From Terriglobales bacterium (GTDB lineage: Bacteria; Acidobacteriota; Terriglobia; Terriglobales; Acidobacteriaceae): a DNA stretch of 64,000 nucleotides. Shown here in pieces: positions 50,837 through 59,684 of the stretch. Both the position numbers and the translations under genes were made by a program. The notes under the pieces were generated by a model. The model had not been told where the DNA came from. It searched no databases and worked only from the letters and a program-made list of their open reading frames with translations. The stretch is taken from positions 124,001 through 188,000 of the forward strand of contig DATMXP010000019.1 of NCBI GenBank assembly GCA_035561515.1, given 5' to 3'. Positions within the stretch are counted from its first letter, which is position 1, and each line of letters starts with the position of its first letter.

Positions 50837-51922
50837 ATGAGACTGTTCTCACGTGTTCGACAGTGGGTGGATGAAAGATTCGGCTGGGAAGAACTGACCG
50901 CTCCTCTACGGAAAAAGACCGTACCGGTACATCGTTATTCGCACTGGTACTTCCTTGGCGGAATCACCCTGTTCCTGTTTGTGATTCAGGTGATTACCGG
51001 CGCGCTTCTCCTGCTGTACTACCGTCCCGGTGCTAACGAGGCCTTCGAGAGCGTCCAGTTCATCATGACCAAGGTGGAGTTTGGCTGGCTGGTGCGATCG
51101 ATCCACTCATGGTCGGCAAACCTGATGATATTTACCGCATTCGCCCACCTGTTCAGCGTGCTGTTCCTCAAGGCTTATCGAAAGCCGAGAGAACTGACTT
51201 GGATCAGCGGAATGCTATTGCTGTTCATCGTCTTGGGATTTGGCTTCAGCGGCTACCTGCTTCCATGGAATACGTTGGCGTATTTTGCGACGAAAGTTGG
51301 GACCGAGATTCCTGGACAAATCCCGGTCCTTGGAAGACCGATTGTAGTCTTCCTTCGCGGCGGCGAAGACGTTACCGGCGCAACCCTGAATCGCCTATTC
51401 GGTTTTCATGTCGCGGTCCTCCCTGGTATTTCCACCTTGCTCCTCCTGCTGCATCTCGGGCTCATCCAGTGGTTTGGAATCAGTGTGCCGCCGAAAGTGG
51501 AACCGGAATGGAAGCAGCTGCCTGTTTCACGCCGCGAAATGCGATTTTTCCCAAACTTTGCATTGCGCGAACTGATGGCTTGGTACGTGGCGCTGGCGGT
51601 TCTCGGCGCTCTTGCAGCTCTGTTCCCGTGGAATCTTGGCGAAAAAGCGGACCCGTTCGCACCAGCCCCGGCTGGCATTAAGCCGGAATGGTACTTCCTG
51701 TTCATGTTCCAGTCGCTAAAACTGATTCCCGCCAAGATCCTCGGAATAGACGGCGAGATGATTGGAGTCCTCGGCTTCGGCTTGCTCGCCACGCTTGCCA
51801 TCCTATTGCCATTTCTCGACCGCGAAACACCAATCAATACAAGACGCTGGGTCACCAGCCTGGGAGCCGTGGCTCTTGTGTACATGGTGGTGATGAGCTT
51901 CTACGGGCACTTTGCGAAGTGA
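50837..51922 (+). CDS. Cytochrome b (b6/bc-type, N- and C-terminal domains in one chain)
   Basis: The 361-residue product has eight membrane helices, haem-ligating His pairs ([44 protein letters not shown]), and the PEWYFLF quinol-binding motif. It is the cytochrome b core of a bc-type complex. Start ATG 50837 is 4 nt after the Rieske stop. With the Rieske and multi-haem genes it forms a quinol:cytochrome complex. No conventional cytochrome c1 gene follows. Confidence 0.93.
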   Translation: MRLFSRVRQWVDERFGWEELTAPLRKKTVPVHRYSHWYFLGGITLFLFVIQVITGALLLLYYRPGANEAFESVQFIMTKVEFGWLVRSIHSWSANLMIFTAFAHLFSVLFLKAYRKPRELTWISGMLLLFIVLGFGFSGYLLPWNTLAYFATKVGTEIPGQIPVLGRPIVVFLRGGEDVTGATLNRLFGFHVAVLPGISTLLLLLHLGLIQWFGISVPPKVEPEWKQLPVSRREMRFFPNFALRELMAWYVALAVLGALAALFPWNLGEKADPFAPAPAGIKPEWYFLFMFQSLKLIPAKILGIDGEMIGVLGFGLLATLAILLPFLDRETPINTRRWVTSLGAVALVYMVVMSFYGHFAK

Positions 51923-51928
51923 GGGGGC

Positions 51929-53221
51929 ATGAAATCTAGAGAGTGCAGTTACATACAGTATCGAAGAATTTTCGTCACGATTGTCCGCCAGCTGATATTT
52001 CTGGCTTTGAGTAGTGCCGCGCTTTTGGCACAGCCCAAGAACTCCTGTCTCGTTTGCCATCAGAATCTTCCTGAACCTCTTGGAGTCACGGCCGAGAAGT
52101 TCAGCCAGGACATCCATTTCCAGAAAGGACTCACATGCGCCAGCTGCCACGGTGGCGATCCGAACAGTGATGATCCTGACAAGTCGATGAGCCGCGTTGC
52201 GCACTGGAAAGGAAAGATCGAGCGGCGACAAATCCCCCAGCTTTGCGCATCGTGCCATTCCGATGCCGAGTTGATGAAGAAATACAATCCCAGCCTCCGG
52301 GTGGATCAATTCCAGCAGTACAAGACGAGTGTCCATGGAAAGAAGTGGGCAGCCGGGGATGTGAAAGTCGCTGTATGTACGGACTGTCATAGCGTCCATG
52401 ATCTGCGCCCTCCAAGTGACCTACGGTCGACGGTTCATCCCACCACCGTCGCCACAACCTGCTCCCGTTGCCATGCCGATGCAGATTACATGAAGCCATA
52501 TGGCATTCCAACCAACCAATTTACCGGATACAACAAGAGTGTCCACCACGATGCGATGGTCGTGCGCGGCGACTTGAGCGCCCCAACCTGTACCACTTGT
52601 CACGGGAACCACGGAGCAACACCTCCCGGTATCACCTCGGTTGCCAACGTCTGTTCAACTTGCCATGTATTTCAAGCACAGCTTTTCGAGAAAAGCCCCC
52701 ACCAGGAGGTTTTTGCGGCGGCAGGATTCCCGGGATGCGTAACCTGCCACAGTAATCACGAAATCAAGCATCCAACAGATGAAATGATTGGCACAGGTAG
52801 CAAGGCGGTGTGCATCGAGTGTCACACGGACGGTGATGCCGGCTTTTTAGTGGCCGGGCAAATGAAGGCGAAGTTGAGCGAACTCGATGCAGCTGTATCC
52901 AGATCTGCGTCCATACTTGCCACGGCTGAACGTGCTGGTATGGAGGTTGGTGAAGCCAAGCTGCAAGCCAGCCAAGCTCGCGATGCGCTCTTGAAATCGC
53001 GCGTGACGATCCATGCATTCGATTCCGCTCAGCTGGATTACGACATCCGACTCGGGATGAAATTGGCAGCCGAGACTTATGCTGCGGGTCAACGAGCCAT
53101 GGCGGAGCGAAGATTCCGAAGAATGGGCTTGGGAATCTCGCTATTAGCAGTTGCCGTGGTACTGGTCGGATTGAGACTCTACATCAGGCAGATCGAGTCG
53201 GAACAATCTCAGACTGATTGA
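51929..53221 (+). CDS. Nine-haem cytochrome c with helical tail and C-terminal TM
   Basis: The 430-residue product has nine CxxCH motifs (CLVCH, CASCH twice, CTDCH, CSRCH, CTTCH, CSTCH, CVTCH, CIECH), an N-terminal hydrophobic segment (QLIFLALSSAALLAQ), a long helical region after the last haem (MKAKLSELDAAVSRSA ... GMEVGEAKLQAS) and a C-terminal membrane helix (GISLLAVAVVLVGLRLYI). It lies 6 nt after cytochrome b and probably replaces cytochrome c1 as electron acceptor in this complex. The exact partner is not provable here. Confidence 0.88.
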   Translation: MKSRECSYIQYRRIFVTIVRQLIFLALSSAALLAQPKNSCLVCHQNLPEPLGVTAEKFSQDIHFQKGLTCASCHGGDPNSDDPDKSMSRVAHWKGKIERRQIPQLCASCHSDAELMKKYNPSLRVDQFQQYKTSVHGKKWAAGDVKVAVCTDCHSVHDLRPPSDLRSTVHPTTVATTCSRCHADADYMKPYGIPTNQFTGYNKSVHHDAMVVRGDLSAPTCTTCHGNHGATPPGITSVANVCSTCHVFQAQLFEKSPHQEVFAAAGFPGCVTCHSNHEIKHPTDEMIGTGSKAVCIECHTDGDAGFLVAGQMKAKLSELDAAVSRSASILATAERAGMEVGEAKLQASQARDALLKSRVTIHAFDSAQLDYDIRLGMKLAAETYAAGQRAMAERRFRRMGLGISLLAVAVVLVGLRLYIRQIESEQSQTD

Positions 53222-53393
53222 ACATTAGCTGTGCAAGGCACGGGAACTAGCCTCATATTCGCCACCTGCGGCATGCGTGTCCCAATTTTCCAACGCCCGG
53301 GCTGCTAGCGCCTTCGAATAAGCTTCTGCCCATGCACATTTGTGTCCACGAATCCACCTCCCCGATTTCCATGGAAATTCGGGTTTCCTCAGC
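53222..53393. other. Intergenic between convergent transcripts
   Basis: No gene or clear hairpin seen. Confidence 0.35.
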
Positions 53394-53669
53394 TCAGCGC
53401 ATCCATAGCTCCCAATGCTTATACTCTCGCACGAACTGGTGAATCTCGTCAGGATTCTTTACATCCCGATCCTGCACTTCGGCAAAGCAAAGTTTGTTCT
53501 TACACTGAGGCGCCTGGCATTCGAGCTCGTGCATGAGCGCAAACTTCTGCGAACCTAGTTTCCCAAAGAACAATTCCAAATACCTCGCGGCCAGTTCTCG
53601 CGAGAGTTGCACACTGCCGCTACTACTCGAGGCATCAAATCTCCGCCCTAGCATTGCAGGAGTTTTCAT
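53394..53669 (-). CDS. Possible small Cys-containing protein
   Basis: The 91-residue frame (start ATG 53669) has a Cys cluster (CQAPQCKNKLCFAE) and a charged helical end (DEIHQFVREYKHWELWMR). No signal peptide. A weak AAGCGG lies before the start. It follows the outer-membrane barrel gene on the same strand after about 300 nt. It looks protein-like but is unassigned. Confidence 0.4.
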   Translation of the reverse strand: MKTPAMLGRRFDASSSSGSVQLSRELAARYLELFFGKLGSQKFALMHELECQAPQCKNKLCFAEVQDRDVKNPDEIHQFVREYKHWELWMR

Positions 53670-53971
53670 CCGCTTGCAAACTGTCATGCCTCTCGATTAC
53701 CTCTCATCCTTGGCTGGACTTGAACATCGCCTCAATCGGTATCGACTAACAGGCTCTCCACTGCAATTTCGGTCTTGCAACGAGTTATATCCCGCTCCAA
53801 TGCTCCGCTTCCGCAAGAAAGGTCGAAACCTGTACCGACGACTCCTGCTATCCAAGTCAGGCACAGATGACGTGCTCCTGCTTTCCTGACCTGGTGCGAC
53901 GACTAAAGGCACCCACCTTACTTTCATTTCAAGAAAGAATTCCGCTTGCCTCGCCAAGCTCCAAAACTCAA
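53670..53971. other. Gap downstream of the barrel gene
   Basis: About 300 nt. A plus-strand frame here (53533-53889) is not protein-like. No hairpin was found. Confidence 0.35.
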
Positions 53972-56176
53972 TCAGAAGCCATAGCGCACCGTAAGCATAG
54001 TTCGATTGTCGTGAAAGTCACGGGGCAATGTTGGTCCGGCGAAGCTCTTCTCGCTGTACTGATCGTAGTTCCAATACCCGTTGAGACTCCAATTGGCATG
54101 AAGGTCGTAGGTGAGAGAGGCGAGTGGCTGGTGATAGTTAAAGGCTAACGGCCCGAGAGGTTGGAGTGGGTTGAGCGTGAGCGTTGATCCATTTACGCTG
54201 GTGATGCTGTAGCCGGCACGCGTTGTCAGCCGTTTCAAGGGCTTAATCACGAACATCGCGCTGCCGAACTGCGTCTTGTTGTTGTAGAAGGAATTTGCGG
54301 AATAGGGGTTTGGATTCTCTGCTGGGTTCGCAGGATCGAAAGTAGGGCAGGCGATAACAGGGGTTACCACGGAGATCGTGCTCGCAAAGCAGATGTTCGC
54401 GTTCTGTAGTGCGTCCGTGTAGTTATAGGAGACATCCATGGACAGACGATTATTTGAGATGAGGGAAATCACAAATCCATAGTTGCGAAGGTGTGAACGA
54501 AAAGCGATGTCCAATGAACTGTTGCGACTCTCGCGGATATTGATCGTCGCCGCGAACTTGGCCCACGGCCACGGATTGTATTGCGTGCGGAATCTGTATT
54601 GTTGTTGTTGGCGCGGGCTGATGCGCGTGAGGAAGTTATCGGATGAAGTAAGCTGTGTTTCGAAGTTGACTCGGAGTTTGTCACTTGGTCTCACCCACAA
54701 GCCAATAATGCCCGTATGGTCGCGAATTACAAATATCTCGGGCTCTTCACCCGTGTCGTACAACGCATGACGAATTGCCCGGTCACGAAAGCGGTAGCCA
54801 ATGCGTACGCCCCACCATCGGGAAACGTCATACTTAACTTCTGCCGTATTTGTCTTGGCATTTTGACCCACGAAGCGGTCGAACAACTGACTTGTAATCG
54901 TCGGTGGTCCTAGCGGGCTCAACAAAGTGGCTGGTGCGGGCACAATATACGCGGTCTCAGTCGAATCCCAAGTCCCAGGTATGCGAAAGTTCTCAAAGCG
55001 AAAGGAATCGGTGAGCGTCAGCTTGTTCGTAAGGCGCACGGTGGCGGCAAAATCCGCGGTCACCGACAGTCGGCGGCTCTCGGCTGGCCCCGTAAAGCTG
55101 AACTGCCGCGTACGCGTGCGACTAACCAGTCCATTGAAGAATTCATCAAACGGCGATTGTGCTTTGGAAGAGCTATAGGTCGCATTCCCCAGGAGGGTTA
55201 CTCTACGGAAGTAATTGGACTGAAATCCAAACTGTTCGGTTGGAATCGATGTCCGAACCCGCTGGCGGCGACTATAGAGGAAATAGCCGTTGCAGGCCGG
55301 ATTGGCTTGACCACCCACGATCGGTGTGGCACAAGGCTGATTTGCTGCGGTGTTGAAGCTAAGCCCAAATTCCACTGGCGTTCCATCGGGCAACGGGTAA
55401 GTGGCAAACTGAGCCAGGTCCCACGAAGTGTCCACCTTTTGGTAATCAAGATACTGGGTGTAACTCAGGCTGGTTCTCGGAAGCAGGTTCACGTCTATAC
55501 CCACACGATATTGGTTCGCCGTTACGTTCCAAGGCTGCGACACCAGCACCGGCACCCCTTCGTAAAAGCTCAAGGACGATGGCCCTTCTGAGCGATTGCG
55601 CAAGTAACCCAGGCGAAAACTAACGCTTCGGTCGGGCAGCAGCGTGAGGCTGAAGTCACTCATACGCCTCCGAGTCTGATACTGATGGGGAGATGACTCG
55701 ACAGGTAGATTGGGCACTGAGGAGGAAGGATTTAAGGGATTGGCCAGCAGATCGTAATTGAAGAAGTTCTGGTCACGCCGGAAGTCGCCTTCGAAGTTGT
55801 ACCACCTATTCTTCGAAACCCGAAACCGAGCCACGTTGTTGGGATCGCCGCCCCAACCAAAGCTGGTGATGTTCAGGTCGTCAAACAAGAGACCGGTGTT
55901 GTTAAGCGAGCGCAACGAGAGGGACTGTTCAAGCAACCGCGGCCCGCTATGCAGATTGACGAGTGTATTGAACATAGCGTCGTTTTCGCTGGACTGCCCG
56001 GGACTGGAAATGGAACTCCAACGATAGCCAAGCTCAATACTCTGTTGAATGACGTAGTTGCCCTTTTCGATTCCATCCGTCGAGCTGCTGCTGGCCGACT
56101 GAGCATGTGCCATGACGAACAGAGACCCGAGAGCAATTGCGGTCATTAAGACGTGCACCATTCGGGATGAGTTCAT
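53972..56176 (-). CDS. Large outer-membrane beta-barrel, MtrB/PioB-like
   Basis: The 734-residue product has a signal peptide (MVHVLMTAIALGSLFVMAHAQS) and a long mature sequence of repeated amphipathic strands with aromatic ends, ending VRYGF with a terminal Phe, as in outer-membrane barrels. Length and repeats resemble MtrB/PioB/OmbB porins, which pair with decahaem cytochromes. Gene order supports this: the decahaem gene is upstream, 42 nt away, on the same strand. Sequence alone cannot prove the family. Confidence 0.7.
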   Translation of the reverse strand: MNSSRMVHVLMTAIALGSLFVMAHAQSASSSSTDGIEKGNYVIQQSIELGYRWSSISSPGQSSENDAMFNTLVNLHSGPRLLEQSLSLRSLNNTGLLFDDLNITSFGWGGDPNNVARFRVSKNRWYNFEGDFRRDQNFFNYDLLANPLNPSSSVPNLPVESSPHQYQTRRRMSDFSLTLLPDRSVSFRLGYLRNRSEGPSSLSFYEGVPVLVSQPWNVTANQYRVGIDVNLLPRTSLSYTQYLDYQKVDTSWDLAQFATYPLPDGTPVEFGLSFNTAANQPCATPIVGGQANPACNGYFLYSRRQRVRTSIPTEQFGFQSNYFRRVTLLGNATYSSSKAQSPFDEFFNGLVSRTRTRQFSFTGPAESRRLSVTADFAATVRLTNKLTLTDSFRFENFRIPGTWDSTETAYIVPAPATLLSPLGPPTITSQLFDRFVGQNAKTNTAEVKYDVSRWWGVRIGYRFRDRAIRHALYDTGEEPEIFVIRDHTGIIGLWVRPSDKLRVNFETQLTSSDNFLTRISPRQQQQYRFRTQYNPWPWAKFAATINIRESRNSSLDIAFRSHLRNYGFVISLISNNRLSMDVSYNYTDALQNANICFASTISVVTPVIACPTFDPANPAENPNPYSANSFYNNKTQFGSAMFVIKPLKRLTTRAGYSITSVNGSTLTLNPLQPLGPLAFNYHQPLASLTYDLHANWSLNGYWNYDQYSEKSFAGPTLPRDFHDNRTMLTVRYGF

Positions 56177-56218
56177 ACGCGTCGCCTCTCTCAGCGAAAA
56201 AAAGAGATCTGCTACTTA

Positions 56219-57139
56219 TTACTTAAAGAAAACACTGCTGAAGTTAGACCCGTGAATTGCCGTGTGGCACAATGTGCAGGCCTGAAAACGCTGATTCTGA
56301 TTGTGTGCTGGACCCGATGGAGGTGGCCCCGGAACATTAGGGGTCAGAGTGTGACATTGTAGGCAGAGCAAGTTGACCTGACTGACCGTGAGCAGGCGCG
56401 GATTCGTCGAACCATGTGGAGTATGGCAGGTTGTACAACCCTCGGTCTTGACTGGCAGGTGCTCAAACGCGAAGGGGCCTTGCTTTTCCGTGTGGCACTT
56501 GAAGCAAACGGCGTCCTGGTTTGCGCTCGTGCGAAGTTCCCTGCCCGCGAATGAGCCATGCTCGTTATGGCAGTCTTTACACTCCACCAAGCCCTGATTC
56601 ACGCGATGTCGATAGGGACGGTTAAACTCGACACGGACATCGGTATGACAGGAGAAACATAGCTGCGGTGATTTCTCCGAAAGCAAATGCGTCGCCGGCT
56701 TAGAATTGTGAATGGAGTGGCAGCTCACGCAGCTAAGGTTCGCCTTGGCATGCATTCCTGACGAGAACTTCGCAGTTTGCGCCTTGCTTTCATGACAGCT
56801 CAGACATCGCGCGTTAGCCTCGCTCGCCTTTAGCTTCTTGAAGTTGATGATCTTCGCCGAATCCCCTCCAGCAGAGACGTGCTCGGCGCCCGGGCCATGG
56901 CAGGCTTCACAATCGCGTTCCCCGGGGACCCTTCGATTCAGAAGGACTCTGTAGTGCGAAGAACCCGTGAAACGCTTTGCCACATCGTCATGGCAAGTGG
57001 CACAGGTGTCCATTCCCACATAATTCTGGGTTGTTGGAGAAGGATTCTGTGGAACGGGGGCATCCGCTCGAGCTACACGAAGCGTCATGATGGCAGTCAA
57101 CAGCAGCACGAATAGTCGCAACCTACAAGAATGCTTCAA
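56219..57139 (-). CDS. Decahaem c-type cytochrome (DmsE/MtrA-like)
   Basis: Ten CxxCH motifs are seen: CATCH, CEACH, CLSCH, CVSCH, CFSCH, CKDCH, CFKCH, CTTCH, CLQCH and CTLCH. The 306-residue product, from a TTG start at 57139 with GGGGAGGT 5-6 nt before it, has a signal peptide (LRLFVLLLTAIMTLRVARA). ATG starts further upstream give an implausible N-terminus. The family resembles the periplasmic MtrA/DmsE decahaems. The barrel gene lies downstream, so the pair may carry electrons across the outer membrane. Confidence 0.88.
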   Translation of the reverse strand: MKHSCRLRLFVLLLTAIMTLRVARADAPVPQNPSPTTQNYVGMDTCATCHDDVAKRFTGSSHYRVLLNRRVPGERDCEACHGPGAEHVSAGGDSAKIINFKKLKASEANARCLSCHESKAQTAKFSSGMHAKANLSCVSCHSIHNSKPATHLLSEKSPQLCFSCHTDVRVEFNRPYRHRVNQGLVECKDCHNEHGSFAGRELRTSANQDAVCFKCHTEKQGPFAFEHLPVKTEGCTTCHTPHGSTNPRLLTVSQVNLLCLQCHTLTPNVPGPPPSGPAHNQNQRFQACTLCHTAIHGSNFSSVFFK

Positions 57140-58294
57140 AAGACACCTCCCCGTCGCGATGCAGCCGCAGTACCCTGGTTCTGTCTTAAGGGCGAGTAAC
57201 ACTGCAGTTATGGACTGCTTCGCTCGACTGTTAGGCACGACGTTGCGGAGCACCAGCATACCTCTCAGCCATCGCCCTAGGGCTCGGACAAGTGTGAAAG
57301 ATCAGGGAACCTGCGTCGTACTAGGTTGAAAGCAACTCTCCTTCCAATCGACGGAATGATGGCATTGTTTCCAAGGCGGCGCAGAACCTGAGATACGGAA
57401 GTCGGGTTCGTTGTGCCACTCCAATAGAGTGTCCGCGTGTGCGCCTTATTTGAGGCAGTAACTGGCAGATTTAAGGCATTCGGTGGCGTGAGCTTGTCAA
57501 CGACGCGGCACAAGGTCTATTGCCGGAGATGCTCGGCTTGCAGAGGATCAGTGAGAAGCGCCTAATCAGCTGATCGAACAAGCTGACGAGGCACGATCGC
57601 CGAGATAGTTGCTATTGGGCACTCCCAACCCCATACAGCGCAAGCTGCGTTCGTTCACGCTTCCCAGGCAGCAGCCGACGATTGCACGGCGATAGTGACG
57701 TTGGAACTCGCGTTAAACCCAACTGCTGTGCCCGGGCAACGCTACGCTGTTGTTTCATGTCATGCACCGCGACTTTATATGAGGAGCACGCAAGTTTGCG
57801 CATTAGCACGACAGCTTTGTCACAACAGATACGACCGGCAGTAAAGACTTCCACCATTCTCCTTTTGATAGTGGTTCTGCTTCGCAGCAGACCCCTGTCA
57901 AGAGATCCCGTACGCCGCACCATACTGGGGTCTCTCTCGACTTTCTAATCCCCATACCTACCTATACAGTCAACACCGTTGCCGATGAAATCTTCTGCAC
58001 GTTTCACCACGTCTCTTTGAGATGGAATACGCGAATGTTCTCAACTGCTGAGCCTGTTTGCAGCGGCTCGCGAGAAGGAGAGGAACGGCCCGGAGGCTGT
58101 GGCACACGGCTGATCAACGACAGCACCAGGGTCGGAATACCAGCGGGTAATCGTGGAGTGTTACGTCAGGTATCCGGAGCGTCCCAGGTTAGGAAAATCA
58201 GCGTGCCAGCAGGAGTAGCCAGCAATGCGGCAATGAAAATGCAATTGTTCTGCACAATGATGCCGTTCATTCAAAACTGGTTTGAGTTTCGCCG
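57140..58294. other. Long intergenic stretch, no supported gene
   Basis: About 1.15 kb. Frames at 57612-57923 (minus) and 58017-58307 (plus) were examined and show neither ribosome-binding sites nor protein-like composition. A -24/-12-like site at 58228-58242 (CGGCAATGAAAATGC) has correct GG-GC spacing but no T at the -24 start. Its 17-bp surroundings recur at 59399-59416. Nothing else is seen. Confidence 0.4.
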
Positions 58295-58726
58295 ATGGCT
58301 AGGGTGACGCAGGACCAGGTTCGTGCGGAAGTCAGTCGCTTCTGGAATCTGTTCGTCTCGAAAAGCCCAGCCCTGCTAGAGGACTTCTATGCCGCCGACG
58401 CTACTGTGTTTGCCACTTCTAGTCGTCGAGCAGAACCCGGACGACTGGCGGTAGCGCGCCGTCGTCGTGAATATTTCGATAGACAGACTTCCGTGCGAGT
58501 TCAGGTCGGCGATGTTGAGGTGCAACTCATAGACGAGTTTGGTGCCATTGCCAGTTACACCTTTCAATTCCATGCCAGCCGAGTGACAACAGGGCTCGGC
58601 AACAGCATCGAAGAGCGATTATCGCCGGGGCGCGCGACCCAAGTCTTTGTAGTCGACTCCGAAAACCAGTTGCGCATACTTCACGAACATTTCTCGGCGC
58701 CGTCACTGCCCAATGAAAAACATTGA
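58295..58726 (+). CDS. NTF2-like (SnoaL/DUF4440) protein
   Basis: The 143-residue product has the NTF2 pattern: an N-terminal helix (QVRAEVSRFWNLFVSKSPAL), LEDFYAADATVFATS, strands VQVGDVEVQLIDEFGAIASY and a C-terminal THVEVDSE-like end (VFVVDSENQLRILHEHFS). No signal peptide. It probably binds a small molecule or acts as a scaffold; function unknown. The start of the 50-residue frame overlaps its end. Confidence 0.75.
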   Translation: MARVTQDQVRAEVSRFWNLFVSKSPALLEDFYAADATVFATSSRRAEPGRLAVARRRREYFDRQTSVRVQVGDVEVQLIDEFGAIASYTFQFHASRVTTGLGNSIEERLSPGRATQVFVVDSENQLRILHEHFSAPSLPNEKH

Positions 58727-58865
58727 TCCCCCGCAATGGAGTTGGGACGACTTCAGGAATGTAGTAAGGGTGCTTCAGAGGTTTGCTGATGGGGACCAAC
58801 ATGCACGAGCACTATTTGCACGAGCAGACGTACAAATCCTCCGGTCCCCGTCGCGACATTCTTAG
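58713..58865 (+). CDS. Possible 50-residue protein overlapping the NTF2-like gene
   Basis: The frame begins at ATG 58713, 14 nt before the NTF2-like stop, and reads MKNIDPPQWSWDDFRNVVRV and continues to a helix (LQRFADGDQHARALFARA). The overlap suggests translational coupling. No family recognised. Confidence 0.4.
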   Translation: MKNIDPPQWSWDDFRNVVRVLQRFADGDQHARALFARADVQILRSPSRHS

Positions 58866-58892
58866 CCTTGCTGACATGAGGTATAGAAATGT

Positions 58893-59174
58893 ATGCCGAG
58901 CCGACGTCCTAATGCCAGCACTCAAGAAGTAGCCGCATTTATGGCAGCCGAGTTTCAGCGCCGCGGGACATTGTATGAAGACTACATTGTCTCGGAGATT
59001 GAGCAAAGGTTTGGCGATTTCTTTCTGCACGATACTGGATGTGGAGGTCAATTGATCAGAAAACAGGTGCTGGAACAGTTTGCGAGGCTGACGCCCAATG
59101 CTGTCTGGTCTGTAGGTGAAAAATGTTGGCGAGTTCGGCAGCCTGGGGATAAGCCCGGGCGAAAACAGAAGTGA
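58893..59174 (+). CDS. Small DUF6953-like protein
   Basis: The 93-residue product has the pattern VAAFMAAEFQRRGTLYEDYI, IEQRFGDFFLH, IRKQVLEQFARLTPNAVWS and a Trp-Arg-basic end (CWRVRQPGDKPGRKQK), which I recall as DUF6953; this assignment is from memory. No signal peptide. Function unknown. GAGG lies before ATG 58893 at some distance. Confidence 0.6.
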   Translation: MPSRRPNASTQEVAAFMAAEFQRRGTLYEDYIVSEIEQRFGDFFLHDTGCGGQLIRKQVLEQFARLTPNAVWSVGEKCWRVRQPGDKPGRKQK

Positions 59175-59684
59175 TGATCTTGCGAGATCGAATGCGGCCC
59201 ACAAACGTCCAATATGCGATTGAAACGTGCCATCTTCTTCTCCTAAGCCACGAGTCGAAAGACTTTTTGTGATTCGTGTGTACCTTAAAACAACCAGTGA
59301 TTGGAGCATTTGAGCCAGATTGCACTGGCTTCATCAATATGTCCTGCACGGTTCAACGCTAAGTGGAACAAGCCATTCGGCTCGATCAGTTCCACGACGC
59401 GGCAATGAAAATGCAGTCACGGCAGGAAGAACAACCCTGTGGTTAAAAGAGGAATTCTCGTATTGACGCCACTCGAAGGGCTCGCTTCTTGCTGTCATTA
59501 AACTCCGTCGTTGGCGGTCAAGAATACGAGCTGTTCCGAAGACATATTTGGGCTTTTTGTCGCTCTTCTTTCGTGCCCGGAGCCGCATTTCGGGGCGAAC
59601 ACGCATGGGGACCCTAGTGAATACAAGTAGCCATCACAAGCGATTCATTTACACGCAACTTTTCAATAGTCATCGAGGAGGCAC
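59175..59684. other. Leader region of the second TonB-type receptor
   Basis: About 510 nt without a supported gene. It ends in GAGGAGG before ATG 59685. A minus-strand frame at 59334-59606 is not protein-like. Confidence 0.4.

Noticed and set aside
58226..59416. 17-bp direct repeat GCGGCAATGAAAATGCA at 58226-58242 and near 59400
   Set aside because: Only two copies, no gene or mobile element structure around them; the first also resembles a -24/-12 site but lacks the T of TGG. Could be chance or an old duplication.
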